Shown: positions 53,291 to 62,579 of the stretch, piece after piece | Numbering within the stretch: the first letter of the stretch is position 1 | How the letters are laid out: every line of letters starts with the position of its first letter | Notes under the pieces: generated by a model | Database searches by the model: none | What the model saw: the letters and a program-made list of their open reading frames with translations, nothing else | What the model was told of the DNA's origin: nothing | DNA from: Nodosilinea sp. WJT8-NPBG4 | GTDB taxonomy: Bacteria; Cyanobacteriota; Cyanobacteriia; Phormidesmidales; Phormidesmidaceae | Reading direction: 5' to 3' | Length of the DNA: 64,000 nt | Assembly (NCBI GenBank): GCA_019359285.1 | Contig: JAHHHQ010000044.1 | Span: forward strand, 62,001 to 126,000 | Position numbers and translations under genes: made by a program

Positions 53291-54421
53291 CTACCCCCGA
53301 GCGGCCAATTCTTCTAAGGCGGCAGCTTCTAGGCGGCTGACGGTCTCCGGTGGTAGGCCCAGCAAATTCAGCAGTTTTTGGTAGACTGCCGCCTCGGTTT
53401 GATTGATCTGGTTCGAGCTAATCACCTCGTAGCTGAGCATGAGCGCTTCTTCACGCTGGGCTTGAGTGGTGAGCTGAGGTACCAGGTCTTCTAGGGGAAT
53501 CTCGGTGGCCAGCAGGTTCTTCAGATCGTCGCGCAGTTCGGCCTGCTCTTCGGGAGCGTGGGCAAACTTGCGGCTGAGGCGATCGAGAATCACCGCCTGC
53601 TGCACATCGGCAAAGTTGTCGTCGGCCCAGGCCATGGTGGCGGCAATGCGCAGCAGCAGCATTTGCTCGGGGGTGAGGCCGGTTTCTTTGCCCAGGTAGA
53701 CCTCAATCACCTTGGGGTCGGTCTGCACCTGATCCATGGTGCCCTCAAAGAGAACGCTGCCCTGGTGCAGCACGGTCACCTGGCGGGCGATCTGGCGCAC
53801 AAACTCCATGTCGTGCTCAATCACCACAATGGAGTGGCTTTCAGCTAACGACATCAGCAGCTTGCCGGTCTGTTCAGTTTCTTCGTCAGTGAGGCCCGCC
53901 ACTGGCTCATCCACCAGCAGCAGATCGGGCGACTGGGCCACCAGCATACCGATCTCAAGCCACTGCTTCTCGCCGTGGGAAAGCAGCGCGGCAGGAATAT
54001 CGGCCTTGTGGTCAAGGCCGATGGTTTCGAGCAGACCTCCCACGGTGCGCTTTTCGGCGGGCGGGGCCTTTTTGAACAGCGTGGAGAAGACGTTTTTGTT
54101 GCGATTGCAGGAGAGATCGAGGTTTTCGCGGGGGGTGAGGTTGAGGTAGACGCGGGGAGTTTGAAACTTGCGCCCAATGCCCAGGCGAGAAATCTCGTGC
54201 TCTTTATATTTGCGCAGATCTTGACCTTTAAAGTAGGCTGCGCCCTCGGTGGGTTTGGTTTTGCCGCTAATGACGTCTAAGAAAGTAGTTTTGCCTGCGC
54301 CGTTGGGGCCAATAATCACCCGCAGCTCGCCTTCATCCATGCTGAAGTTGAGGTTGTTGATGGCCTTAAACCCATCGAAACTGACGGTGACGTCTTTAAT
54401 CTCTAGGACTTTGGTGCTCAT
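53291..54421 (-). CDS. urtD: Urea ABC transporter ATP-binding protein UrtD with C-terminal TerB-like domain
   Basis: A 376-residue protein. Residues 1-245 are a standard UrtD/LivG ATPase: Walker A GPNGAGKT (38-45), signature LSHGEKQ (147-153), Walker B LLLVDEP (167-173), H203. Residues about 250-370 add a helical domain with LLLRIAATMAWADDNFADVQ and, later, SYEVISSNQINQTEAAVYQKLLNLLGL, a pattern of the TerB/DUF533-like fold (two acidic loops before paired helices). Usual UrtD proteins are near 250 residues. I chose ATG at 54421; the longer frame to 54508 is in repeat sequence. Confidence 0.93.
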   Translation of the reverse strand: MSTKVLEIKDVTVSFDGFKAINNLNFSMDEGELRVIIGPNGAGKTTFLDVISGKTKPTEGAAYFKGQDLRKYKEHEISRLGIGRKFQTPRVYLNLTPRENLDLSCNRNKNVFSTLFKKAPPAEKRTVGGLLETIGLDHKADIPAALLSHGEKQWLEIGMLVAQSPDLLLVDEPVAGLTDEETEQTGKLLMSLAESHSIVVIEHDMEFVRQIARQVTVLHQGSVLFEGTMDQVQTDPKVIEVYLGKETGLTPEQMLLLRIAATMAWADDNFADVQQAVILDRLSRKFAHAPEEQAELRDDLKNLLATEIPLEDLVPQLTTQAQREEALMLSYEVISSNQINQTEAAVYQKLLNLLGLPPETVSRLEAAALEELAARG

Positions 54422-54423
54422 TA

Positions 54424-54462
54424 TGGGTGGGGGGTGGATGGGTAGGGTGGGCACTGCCCACC
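54424..54462. repeat. G-rich tract joined to GGTGGGCA-C-TGCCCACC palindrome
   Basis: G-rich units (GGGTGGGGGGTGGATGGGTAG) run directly into the palindrome arms 54446-54453 and 54455-54462. It lies just upstream of the urtD start, within the urtC-urtD gap. Confidence 0.65.
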
Positions 54463-54563
54463 ATTGATCTGTGGCGCTGATCGGGTTATTGCTGAGTTCG
54501 GTGAGCAATGCCCATGTAAGGGGTTATTGCCTTAGCTAAGCTGTGGAAGCCTTAATTAATATA

Positions 54564-54578
54564 GTGGGCAATGCCCAC
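54564..54578. repeat. GTGGGCA-A-TGCCCAC palindrome
   Basis: Second palindrome of the pair in the urtC-urtD gap, just downstream of the urtC stop. A degenerate copy (GAGCAATGCCCAT) lies near 54502-54514. The 13-base word CTACTTTTCAGCA follows at 54580-54592 and is repeated exactly at 54595-54607, over the urtC stop codon. Confidence 0.6.
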
Positions 54579-54594
54579 CCTACTTTTCAGCAGA

Positions 54595-55767
54595 CTACTT
54601 TTCAGCAAACTCGGGGACAGCTTCGACTACCGAATCGCTATCACTGGCGTAGGGCACATCTGTAGGGGTGATGCCTAGGGCCGAGCTAACCACAGAGCCA
54701 AATTGGCGACGACCCCAGCCAATAATGCCGTCCGGCAAAGCCGTCACCACAATCAGGAATAACGCCCCTTGGAAAAACAGCCACACGTCAGGAAAGCGCT
54801 CGCTGAGCAGGCTACGGGCCATGTTCACCAGCACGGCACCCAGCACGGCACCCACCAGCGTGGCGCGCCCACCCACGGCTACCCAGATCACCATCTCGAT
54901 GGAGAAGGCGATATCCATGACTTGGGGCGAGATAATGCCAGATTGCACGGTGTAGAGGGCACCGGCAATGCCCGCGATCGCCCCGGAGACCGCAAACACT
55001 AGCACCTTAAACGCCGTTGGGTCATAGCCCGAAAAGCGCACCCGGTTTTCGTCGTCGCGAATGGCCACTAGCATGCGGCCAAAGCGCCCGCTGGTGAGCC
55101 AACGGCAGAGGGCATACATGGCGATCAGCGCAATGACGGTGCTGATGTAAAAGAACATCCGCATGCCGTCGCTACCCACCTGCTGATTCATGAACACTGA
55201 GGTGGAGGTTTTAAGACCGTTGGTGCCGTTGATCAACTTTTGCTGACCATTGAACAGGTTAAAAAACACCACCAGGGCGGCCTGGGTCAAAATCGAGAAG
55301 TAGACCCCGCGAATGCGGTTGCGGAACACCAGATAGCCCAGCAGCCCCGCCACGATCGCCGGTATGGTAAAAATCGCTAGCAGCGTAAACGGTAGCGAGT
55401 TGAACGGCTGCCAAAACCAGGGCAACTCCGTCACCCCGTAGAGCCCAAAGAACTCTGGCAGTTGCCCCTCGCCCAGAGTATTTAACTCTAGGTACATGGC
55501 AAAGGCATAGCCCCCCAGGCCAAAGAAGATGCCGTGGCCCAGACTGAGCAGGCCCGTGAAGCCCCAGATTAAATCGACCCCCAAAGCCACTATACCGAGG
55601 GCCAAAAAGCGCCCCAGCAGATTCAGCCGAAAGCCCGTCAGCAGCATTGGCATGATCAAAATCAGAATGAGGGCGATCGCAATGACCGCGATCGCCTCAA
55701 TCATAAACTTGCGCTTTTGGCTGGCCTTAGCAGCGCGGCGCGGTTGAACGGCCATATCTGTAGTCAT
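54595..55767 (-). CDS. urtC: Urea ABC transporter permease UrtC
   Basis: A 390-residue LivM-type permease with about ten helices, including LGVDLIWGFTGLLSLGHGIFFGLGGYAFAMYL and AISGAIAGIAGALYTVQSGIISPQ-like segments (VFAVSGAIAGIAGALY). Start chosen at ATG 55767, four bases after the urtB stop; the frame extends into urtB. It forms the membrane channel with UrtB. Confidence 0.95.
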   Translation of the reverse strand: MTTDMAVQPRRAAKASQKRKFMIEAIAVIAIALILILIMPMLLTGFRLNLLGRFLALGIVALGVDLIWGFTGLLSLGHGIFFGLGGYAFAMYLELNTLGEGQLPEFFGLYGVTELPWFWQPFNSLPFTLLAIFTIPAIVAGLLGYLVFRNRIRGVYFSILTQAALVVFFNLFNGQQKLINGTNGLKTSTSVFMNQQVGSDGMRMFFYISTVIALIAMYALCRWLTSGRFGRMLVAIRDDENRVRFSGYDPTAFKVLVFAVSGAIAGIAGALYTVQSGIISPQVMDIAFSIEMVIWVAVGGRATLVGAVLGAVLVNMARSLLSERFPDVWLFFQGALFLIVVTALPDGIIGWGRRQFGSVVSSALGITPTDVPYASDSDSVVEAVPEFAEK

Positions 55768-55771
55768 AGCC

Positions 55772-56944
55772 CTATAGCTCCACCGAACGGCCCTTCGGCG
55801 GGAACAGCCCAGCGGGCCGCACCTGCAAAAAGGCAATAATCAACGCAAACACCATCACCTTGGCCATGCTGGTTGTGGCAAAGAACGTGAAGAAGTCGAT
55901 CGCGGGCTGAAAGAAGCCTGTAGGCGGAAACAGCAGCGCCATCGTGCCCGACCCAACAAGGTAGGTCGTAATGCCAATCACGAGCGCCGCCACAATGCTG
56001 CCCACCAGCTTGCCGACCCCGCCCACCACCACCACCATGAAGGCATCGACAATGTAGTTGGCCCCCAGGTTAGGGCCCACCGAACCTAGCAGCGTCACCG
56101 CGCACCCGGCTATCCCCGCCAGCCCAGACCCCAAAGCAAACGTAATCGCATCCACCTGCCCAGTTGGAATACCCAAGCAGGCACTCATGCCCCGATTTTG
56201 GGTCACAGAGCGAATCCGTAGTCCCCATGCCGTGCCGTTGAGAAACCAGTAAACCGCCACTAGGCAAAGAATGGTGAGCACAATAATGAACAGTCGGGCG
56301 GAGGGAAATTGCAGCGTATTGCCCAGCGTGATACCGCCTCGCAGCCAGCTGGGCGGCGTGACATCGACGTTGCGGGTGCTAAACCAGGCCCGCGAGAACT
56401 TAGCACTGCCAGCGTTGCCAATCAAAATCCAGGCCAGCACTGCGATCGCCGCCGACAGCCCCAAAAACACCGGGTTTGCCCAGGATTGAATGCGCTCCCA
56501 GTCGGTGTAGCGCGTCAGCACCCAGCGACCGACCAAGAACAACACCGCAAAAATGCCCAGGCCAATCACCATCGGCAGGCTCACGCTGCGGATGAACTGA
56601 ATCAAAATCAGGCTCACCCCCCAGGTGGCCAGCAGCGTTTCCAGGGGACGTCCATAGAGATAGCGAATCACCGTTCGTTCTAGCAGCAAGCCCAGCGATG
56701 CGGCCACCAAAAATGCCAGAGGCAGGGCCGCAAAAATGTATAGATCGGGAGCAATCCCCCCAATGCTTTTTGCCACATTTTGCACCACAAAAGTGGTGTA
56801 AGCCCCAAACATCATCAGTTCGCCGTGGGCCAGATTAATGACCCCCATCAAGCCAAATACAATGGCTAAGCCCAACGCCACAATCAATAGCACCGCACCA
56901 ATGCTAATGCCATTAAAAAGGCCACCAATTAAGCCTTCCAACAC
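55772..56944 (-). CDS. urtB: Urea ABC transporter permease UrtB
   Basis: A 390-residue LivH-type permease, starting at GTG (MLEGLIGGLFNGISIGAVLLIVALGLAIVFGLMGVINLAHGE in outline). The internal RIRSVTQNRGMSACLGIPTGQVDAITFALGSGLAGIAG region is a hallmark of UrtB. It lies 380 bp after urtA, four bases before urtC. Confidence 0.95.
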   Translation of the reverse strand: MLEGLIGGLFNGISIGAVLLIVALGLAIVFGLMGVINLAHGELMMFGAYTTFVVQNVAKSIGGIAPDLYIFAALPLAFLVAASLGLLLERTVIRYLYGRPLETLLATWGVSLILIQFIRSVSLPMVIGLGIFAVLFLVGRWVLTRYTDWERIQSWANPVFLGLSAAIAVLAWILIGNAGSAKFSRAWFSTRNVDVTPPSWLRGGITLGNTLQFPSARLFIIVLTILCLVAVYWFLNGTAWGLRIRSVTQNRGMSACLGIPTGQVDAITFALGSGLAGIAGCAVTLLGSVGPNLGANYIVDAFMVVVVGGVGKLVGSIVAALVIGITTYLVGSGTMALLFPPTGFFQPAIDFFTFFATTSMAKVMVFALIIAFLQVRPAGLFPPKGRSVEL

Positions 56945-57324
56945 AGCCTTTACCGATTTAGGAACAACGCGCTACTTAACAAATGTTAATTGGCCCACCA
57001 AAAGAACCGGGCACAATCTCAGTGGAATACTAAGGCGCCCCACAAAGAAGAAATGTTCACCTTTTACAGTTTTCGCCTGCTTAAAGGTTTGATTTTTACC
57101 GTCACTGGGGGCTGTTTCAACCCTTTACCCGTTTGGGAAATTAGCTAGGCAAAAGTCCAAAGCTCTAGGCTGAGGGGTTCAATCTTCTAGCAACCCACCG
57201 AATAGCAAGAATAGGTGCTTACCTAAAAATCTGATCGACCCTATACGAAGAGCGGGGATACAGCTTGCTGCACCCCCGCCAAACTACCGTTCGACAGCAC
57301 CGCGATCGCGGCTACAGCCTAGCC
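56945..57324. other. 380-bp urtA-urtB gap
   Basis: No ORF on the minus strand. A hairpin-like segment (57254-57276) lies about 50 bases after the urtA stop. Such a gap often lets the binding-protein gene be expressed more than the rest (inference). Confidence 0.45.
57254..57276 (-). terminator. Possible attenuating hairpin after urtA
   Basis: GGGG, CAG, a four-base loop, CTG and CCCC form a stem with an internal loop, about 49-71 bases downstream of the urtA stop. No T run follows, so at best it stabilises or partly terminates. Confidence 0.3.
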
Positions 57325-58632
57325 CTAGACCTCAAACTTGCCGCCCTTAGCGGGGTCAGACCAGTCACAGGCAAAACCAATGGTGTCAGGCACAAACTGG
57401 TTCCAGGGCTCCGGATCAATCGGGCCGTCGGTTTCCGACACAATTTTGAACATGCCGTCATCCATGACTTCCCCAAGCCGCACAGTCTTAGACAGGTGGT
57501 GGTTAGCGTTCATCGTCACAGTACCTTCGGGGGCCGCCATGCTCTGACCGTAGGCCGCCGCTCGCACCTCAGGAATTTCAAAGGTGCCAGCGGCTTCTAC
57601 AGCCTGCTTCCACAGGTAAACCATGATGTAGGCGGCTTCCATGGGGTCGTTGGTCACTCGGTCATCGCCAAACTCGGTTTTGAAGTCGGCGACCCACTTT
57701 TCGTTTTCGGGGGTTTCAACGGTTTGGAAGTAGTTCCAGGATGCCAGGTGGCCCACCAGAAACTCGGGGCCAATCTGGCGAACTTCTTCTTCTGCCACGC
57801 TCACCGACATCACAGGATAGAGGTCTGGCCCCATGCCCGCGCCCTGAAGCTGCTTGAAGAAGGCCACGTTGCTGTCACCGTTGAGGCTGTTGAAAATCAC
57901 GCCGCCGTCGGGCATGGCAGCCTTAATTTTGGTAATGATGGGGGTGACTTCGGTGTTGCCCAAGGGCAGATAGTCTTCACCCAGGGTGTTGCCGCCCTTA
58001 GCCTTTAGCTGTTCTTTGATGATGGTGTTGGCGGTGCGGGGGAAGACGTAGTCAGAACCCACCAGGAAGAAGTCTTTGCCCTTGTTCTCGAGCAGCCAAT
58101 CTACCGCCGGCTCAATCTGCTGGTTGGGGGCCGCCCCGGTGTAGAAGATGTTCTTAGAGCACTCTTGGCCCTCGTATTGCACGGGGTACCACAGCATGTG
58201 GTCTTTTGACTCGAACACGGGCAGCACGGCCTTACGGCTAGCTGAGGTCCAGCAGCCAAACACGACGGCCACTTGGTCGTCATCAATCAGCTTTTCGGCC
58301 TTTGAAGCAAAGGTAGGCCAGTCAGAAGCGCCATCTTCTGTGACGGCCTCAATTTGCTTGCCCAAGACGCCACCAGCGGCGTTGATTTCTTTAATGGCTA
58401 GCATCTCAGCATCGACCACAGTTGTTTCACTGATGGCCATGGTGCCGCTGAGGGAGTGAAGAATGCCCACCTTGATGGTTTCGCCATCGGCGGCGGCAGT
58501 GTCGTCGGTGCCCGCATCGGTGGAACTGGTATCGGTGGTGGTGCTGCCGCCACAGGCTTTGAGCAGCAGAGAGGTGCCCAGGGTCGCAGACCCGTACACC
58601 AAAAACTTACGTCGATTAAATCGAGTTACCAT
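57325..58632 (-). CDS. urtA: Urea ABC transporter substrate-binding protein UrtA
   Basis: A 435-residue binding protein with a combined export signal: FNRRKFLVYGSATLGTSLLLKAC carries a twin-arginine motif and a lipobox LKAC. Following are a Ser/Thr/Asp linker and the UrtA core (KVGILHSLSGTMAISETTVVDAEMLAIKEINAAGG, YEGQECSKNIFYTGAAPNQQIEPAVDW, GSDYVFPRTANTII). It binds urea in the periplasm. Preceded by a canonical NtcA promoter. Confidence 0.96.
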   Translation of the reverse strand: MVTRFNRRKFLVYGSATLGTSLLLKACGGSTTTDTSSTDAGTDDTAAADGETIKVGILHSLSGTMAISETTVVDAEMLAIKEINAAGGVLGKQIEAVTEDGASDWPTFASKAEKLIDDDQVAVVFGCWTSASRKAVLPVFESKDHMLWYPVQYEGQECSKNIFYTGAAPNQQIEPAVDWLLENKGKDFFLVGSDYVFPRTANTIIKEQLKAKGGNTLGEDYLPLGNTEVTPIITKIKAAMPDGGVIFNSLNGDSNVAFFKQLQGAGMGPDLYPVMSVSVAEEEVRQIGPEFLVGHLASWNYFQTVETPENEKWVADFKTEFGDDRVTNDPMEAAYIMVYLWKQAVEAAGTFEIPEVRAAAYGQSMAAPEGTVTMNANHHLSKTVRLGEVMDDGMFKIVSETDGPIDPEPWNQFVPDTIGFACDWSDPAKGGKFEV

Positions 58633-58701
58633 TCAACCTCGCTCCTGACTCTTTAATGGAAGACTTGTCTGATCGAGAAATTACGTAGACCGTCAGAGTG
58701 G

Positions 58702-58743
58702 ATATTAGGAGGTGTGATTGGCAGTAAATGTAGCCTAGGGTAC
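58702..58743 (-). promoter_or_regulatory. NtcA-activated promoter of urtA
   Basis: On the minus strand: GTA-(8)-TAC (58730-58743), 22 bases, then TAATAT (58702-58707). This exactly fits the consensus of NtcA-dependent promoters (GTA-N8-TAC, N20-24, TA-N3-T). Predicted transcript start near 58694, about 60 bases before the urtA ATG. It implies induction of urea uptake by nitrogen limitation, as known in Anabaena. Confidence 0.85.
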
Positions 58744-58900
58744 CAAATGCCTCAACTTCTTTGTAACGTTTCTGAGATGTACAACCTAGAATGACCTCTT
58801 TCTAAAGGCGGATTTTAGGGTGATCGCCAGAAATATTTCGGTTCTACACCCAAACCGAGCTTTGCCAACGCTCTGCACTACGCTCTCAAACCCTCTTCAG

Positions 58901-59524
58901 CTAAGGAACTGACGCCACTGGTTCAACCGCCGCGTGGTAGCTAATGAAGTCGATAATAGCGGTCAGACCCGCCTGGGTTTTGAGGTTGGTGAAACCAAAA
59001 GGGCGATCGCCCCGCATCTTGAGAGTGTCTCGCTCCATCACCTCTAGGCTGGCACCCACCATTGGAGCCAAATCAATTTTGTTAATCACCAAAAAGTCAG
59101 ATTTAGTGATTCCCGGCCCGCCCTTGCGGGGAATTTTGTCCCCAGCTGCTACATCGATAACATATAGGGTCAAATCGACCAGTTCAGGGCTAAAGGTGGA
59201 AGCCAGGTTGTCGCCGCCGCTCTCCACAAACACCAGATCGAGGGGATTGAAACGGGCTTCAAGATCTTCGATCGCCACTAGGTTCATTGAGGCATCTTCG
59301 CGGATGGCGGTGTGTGGGCAACCGCCGGTTTCGACCCCGACGATGCGATCGGGGCTGAGCGCCTGGCTGCGCACCAAGAACTGGGCGTCTTCTTGGGTGT
59401 AAATATCATTGGTGACTACGGCGATGGAGTAGCGATCGCGCAGCGCCTTGCATAGGCTATCAACCAGGGCTGTCTTGCCTGAGCCCACCGGGCCTGCCAC
59501 ACCAACGCGAAAGGGAGTTGCCAT
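58901..59524 (-). CDS. ureG: Urease accessory protein UreG
   Basis: A GTPase that powers nickel delivery to urease. A 207-residue protein: P-loop [41 protein letters not shown] (CPH metal-binding site), [15 protein letters not shown] and NKIDLAP. Lies upstream of urtA in the same orientation, separated by the NtcA promoter. Other ure genes are outside. Confidence 0.96.
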   Translation of the reverse strand: MATPFRVGVAGPVGSGKTALVDSLCKALRDRYSIAVVTNDIYTQEDAQFLVRSQALSPDRIVGVETGGCPHTAIREDASMNLVAIEDLEARFNPLDLVFVESGGDNLASTFSPELVDLTLYVIDVAAGDKIPRKGGPGITKSDFLVINKIDLAPMVGASLEVMERDTLKMRGDRPFGFTNLKTQAGLTAIIDFISYHAAVEPVASVP

Positions 59525-59586
59525 GTACGCTTAAGCCAACATTGGGATGCTGGATATATTACATCGCCTGTTGGACGTTCTGGTGA

Positions 59587-59633
59587 CAAGCGAAAGATCC
59601 CAGAGCCTTAGCAGCCCTGAGATCTTTCGCTTG
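59587..59633. repeat. Long imperfect palindrome between hemA and ureG
   Basis: CAAGCGAAAGATC (59587-59599) pairs perfectly with GATCTTTCGCTTG (59621-59633). The interior adds CAG/CTG and GC/GC pairs with single mismatches, leaving a 7-base loop (59607-59613). It could be a hemA terminator lacking a T run, a processed small RNA, or a mobile repeat. Confidence 0.65.
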
Positions 59634-59659
59634 CCCTGAAAACTTGGTTGCTAATGACG

Positions 59660-60952
59660 CTAGCTGTACTTCTCGTTGGAAGTAGTCTCTAGGTCAAATA
59701 GCACCTGGAGGGTCTGCATAGCGCGCTTGCGGGCCTCAATGTCGCGCTGGGCGCGCAGCTGCACCATAGGGTCGTGGAGAATCTTGTTGACGATGCCCCG
59801 GGTGAGGGCCTCGATCACCTCCTGATGCTTTTCGGCAAACTCGCTACCTAGGCGCGACAGAGCCTTCTCTAGCTCCTGCTCGCGAATGGTCTCGACCTTG
59901 CTCCGCAGGCTGCTGATCGTACCCACAGTGTCGAGGGAACGCCACCAGTCCATAAAACTCTCTACCTCCTGGTCGAGCAGCACCTGGGCCTCCATAGCCA
60001 TGCGGCGACGGCTAGCCTGGTTTTGGGCTACCACGGCTTTTAGGTCATCTACGTTAAAGGCGTGGACGTTGTCCAGCTCATTGGCGTTGGTGTGAACGTT
60101 GAGGGGCACCGAGATGTCGAACACCATCAGGGTGCGATTGTTAACTAGCGGAGCCAGATTGTCGCGATCCAGAATTGGCTCGGTGGCCGAAGTACAGGTA
60201 AACACCACGTCGCAGGCTTCCACCGTCTCCAGCATCAAGTCGAGGGTGCCCGTGCGAATGTTGGCATCAGGGAACTGCTTGGCCAGCTCGTTGGCGCGAT
60301 CGATGGTGCGGTTGAGAATGGTGATGGTGCAGGAGGCGTCTTTAGAAACTAAGTGCTGCACCAGCAGACGAGCCATCTTGCCCGCGCCCAGAATGTTGAT
60401 GTGGCAGCTGTTCAGGTGGGGCACCTTCATGCGGGCCAGCTCTACGGCGGCGGAGCTAATGGAGACGGCTCCAGTGCCAATGCTGGTCTCGCTGCGTACG
60501 CGCTTGCCAGCGGTGAGGGATTGCTTCAACAGGCGGTCTAGCACCCGGCCAATGCTCTTGTGCTGCTGGGCCAGCTGGTGGGCGTGCTTCACCTGGGCAA
60601 GAATTTGCCCTTCACCCAGCACCAGGCTGTCGAGGCCCGCTGCTACCCGCATTAAGTGGTTGACGGCATCTTGATGCAGCAGGATGAACAGATGCTGGCG
60701 CAGCTCGTGGAGGGGCAGGCCGCTGTGCTCGGAGAGAAACTGAGTTACTTCACGAATGCCCTGCTCGGTTTCCTCAGTCACGATGTGGATTTCGAGACGG
60801 TTGCAGGTGCTGAGGATGGAGACTTCGTCGATGTGGGGACAGTGGGTGAGATGGGCGATCGCATCACCTGTCTGAGCCGTCGGAATGCTAAGTTTTTCGC
60901 GAATTTGCACCGGGGCGGTTCTGTGGCTCAGGCCAATTACGGCGATATTCAT
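59660..60952 (-). CDS. hemA: Glutamyl-tRNA reductase
   Basis: The first dedicated enzyme of the C5 route to 5-aminolevulinate, and so of haem, chlorophyll and phycobilins. A 430-residue protein with [15 protein letters not shown], catalytic Cys in [27 protein letters not shown]-binding [13 protein letters not shown] and the C-terminal dimerisation helices. Alone on the minus strand, with its own upstream region. Confidence 0.97.
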   Translation of the reverse strand: MNIAVIGLSHRTAPVQIREKLSIPTAQTGDAIAHLTHCPHIDEVSILSTCNRLEIHIVTEETEQGIREVTQFLSEHSGLPLHELRQHLFILLHQDAVNHLMRVAAGLDSLVLGEGQILAQVKHAHQLAQQHKSIGRVLDRLLKQSLTAGKRVRSETSIGTGAVSISSAAVELARMKVPHLNSCHINILGAGKMARLLVQHLVSKDASCTITILNRTIDRANELAKQFPDANIRTGTLDLMLETVEACDVVFTCTSATEPILDRDNLAPLVNNRTLMVFDISVPLNVHTNANELDNVHAFNVDDLKAVVAQNQASRRRMAMEAQVLLDQEVESFMDWWRSLDTVGTISSLRSKVETIREQELEKALSRLGSEFAEKHQEVIEALTRGIVNKILHDPMVQLRAQRDIEARKRAMQTLQVLFDLETTSNEKYS

Positions 60953-61143
60953 TCTTCCTCCACGCGTTTAGTAGTCACCTAATTTTATGGTGTTGACAGA
61001 TCCTTCGGGAGAGCCTGGTCGCCTGTAAAGGGCCGCCCCAAGATTGCTGCATACACAATTGCCAATATGTTCGAACTTAGAGATAAACAGGACCCGACTC
61101 AAGGAAACTCAACAAAAGTCCATCAAAAACTGTGAACAAGGCC

Positions 61144-61175
61144 AAAAAAAAGAGATGCGAGGATCCCGCATCTCT
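61144..61175 (-). terminator. Rho-independent terminator, fbp side
   Basis: AGAGATGCG (61151-61159), 7-base loop, CGCATCTCT (61167-61175), followed on the minus strand by seven T (61144-61150). It ends the transcript coming from fbp, 165 bases beyond its stop. Confidence 0.88.
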
Positions 61176-61281
61176 AGGCTAACGAATTTAACCTGTACTC
61201 TAAAACGTTTTTGCGCCCATCAGTGTTTATTTGCCAGGGCTAGAACCCTCCAGAGCCTGCTATTCAAGGCAGCCTCTTCAC

Positions 61282-61298
61282 CCTCCTTATTAAGGAGG
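61282..61298. repeat. CCTCCTTA-T-TAAGGAGG palindrome
   Basis: Perfect 8-base arms with a single central base, 41 bases after the fbp stop. On the minus-strand RNA it exposes an AAGGAGG sequence within a hairpin. Confidence 0.5.
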
Positions 61299-61339
61299 TA
61301 GGGGGGATCAAATCGAGCATCTGCTAGGCCCAAGAGCGC

Positions 61340-62377
61340 CTAGTGCAGTTGGAGAGCCTTGGGCTGGTCAACCATGTGGATGGTGTCCACAAAGCGAGCG
61401 GTCTTGGACTGGCTAGAGATGACCAGCGACTGGGTTCGCATGCCGCCGTGGAAGAAGCGCACCCCTTCCATTAATTCGCCGGGGGTGATGCCGGTGGCAG
61501 CAAACAGCACGGTTTCGCCCGAGGCCAGCTCGTGAGCATCGTAGACCTTATCGATGTCGGTGATGCCCATTTCGTTGAGGCGAGCAATGTTGGCTTCCTT
61601 GCTTTCGCCAATCAGGCCGGTTTTAACCACGGCGGGGTCGTAGATTAGCTGACCTTGGAAGTGGCCACCCAGGCAGCGCATGGCTGCAGCGCTGATCACC
61701 CCTTCGGGCGCAGCACCGATGCCCATCAGCGCGTGGGTGTTGGTGCCAGAGAAGGCGCAGGCGATAGCCGCACCGACGTCGCCGTCGGCAATTAGCTTGA
61801 CGCGGGCGCCAGCATCGCGGATCTCTTTGATCAGGTCGTTGTGGCGATCGCGCTTCATCACCACTACAACCAGTTCATCAATGCCGCGATCGAGGCACTC
61901 GCCCAAAATTTTCAGGTTTTCGGTGGCCGACTTGTTGATGTCAACCTTACCCTTGGCCTGGGCCGGAGCCGCCAGCTTCTTCATGTAGAAGTCGGGGGCA
62001 GCGAACAGACCACCCTTCTCAGAAATAGCCAGCACGGCCATAGAACCATTCTGGCCGTAGGCAACCAGGTTGGTCCCTTCGCAGGGGTCAACGGCAATGT
62101 CAATTTCTAGCAGTTCGTCGGGGTTGCAGAAATCGGTAGCATTGGGCTGGGTGCAAATGCCCACTTCTTCACCGATGTAGAGCATCGGAGCATCGTCCCG
62201 CTCGCCCTCGCCAATCACGATGCGACCGCGCATGTGAATTTTGTTCATGCGCTCCCGCATGGCTTCGACTGCCACCTGGTCAGCGATGTTTTTTTCGCCT
62301 TTGCCCATCCAGCGGGCCGATGCGATCGCAGCCTGTTCGACAACCTCAATAATCTCAAGACCGAGGGTACTTTCCAC
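61340..62377 (-). CDS. glpX: Class II fructose-1,6-/sedoheptulose-1,7-bisphosphatase
   Basis: The bifunctional Calvin-cycle FBPase/SBPase of cyanobacteria, 345 residues. Motifs: [36 protein letters not shown] (metal-binding), [30 protein letters not shown], and [15 protein letters not shown]. Known to be regulated by redox and AMP in related cyanobacteria. Monocistronic; a strong terminator lies downstream. Confidence 0.97.
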   Translation of the reverse strand: MESTLGLEIIEVVEQAAIASARWMGKGEKNIADQVAVEAMRERMNKIHMRGRIVIGEGERDDAPMLYIGEEVGICTQPNATDFCNPDELLEIDIAVDPCEGTNLVAYGQNGSMAVLAISEKGGLFAAPDFYMKKLAAPAQAKGKVDINKSATENLKILGECLDRGIDELVVVVMKRDRHNDLIKEIRDAGARVKLIADGDVGAAIACAFSGTNTHALMGIGAAPEGVISAAAMRCLGGHFQGQLIYDPAVVKTGLIGESKEANIARLNEMGITDIDKVYDAHELASGETVLFAATGITPGELMEGVRFFHGGMRTQSLVISSQSKTARFVDTIHMVDQPKALQLH

Positions 62378-62579
62378 GGGATCAATCCTCCAAACTGCCT
62401 ATATTTAGTGGGTTTCGCGTTCCCCATCTCGATTTCCCAGTCTATCAGACGGTGGGATCAAGGCATAGAAATTATGCTGAGTGGAGCGGAGGATGAAGGA
62501 AATGTGAAGGGGGTAGGGAGTTAGCGGGTTTAGAAGCAGACTCCTGAGTCTGCCTTGAGCAATCTTGCTGTGTGATTGA

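Larger units (their letters stand above)
60953..61339. other. 387-bp gap between fbp and hemA
   Basis: Both neighbours are on the minus strand. The gap holds the hemA promoter at its left side, a strong terminator at 61144-61175, and a palindrome at 61282-61298. The 165 bases between the fbp stop and the terminator are a candidate 3' UTR or small RNA. No ORF. Confidence 0.5.

Noticed and set aside
54422..54508. Longer UrtD N-terminus from 54508
   Set aside because: The extra codons are read from repeat and palindrome sequence, and family similarity begins at the ATG at 54421.
57265..58008. 247-residue plus-strand frame opposite urtA
   Set aside because: It mirrors urtA codons, is His/Val-rich as antisense frames of GC-rich genes are, and has no ribosome binding site or family match.
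61044..61301. 85-codon plus-strand frame between hemA and fbp
   Set aside because: It crosses the strong minus-strand terminator at 61144-61175 and has no ribosome binding site.
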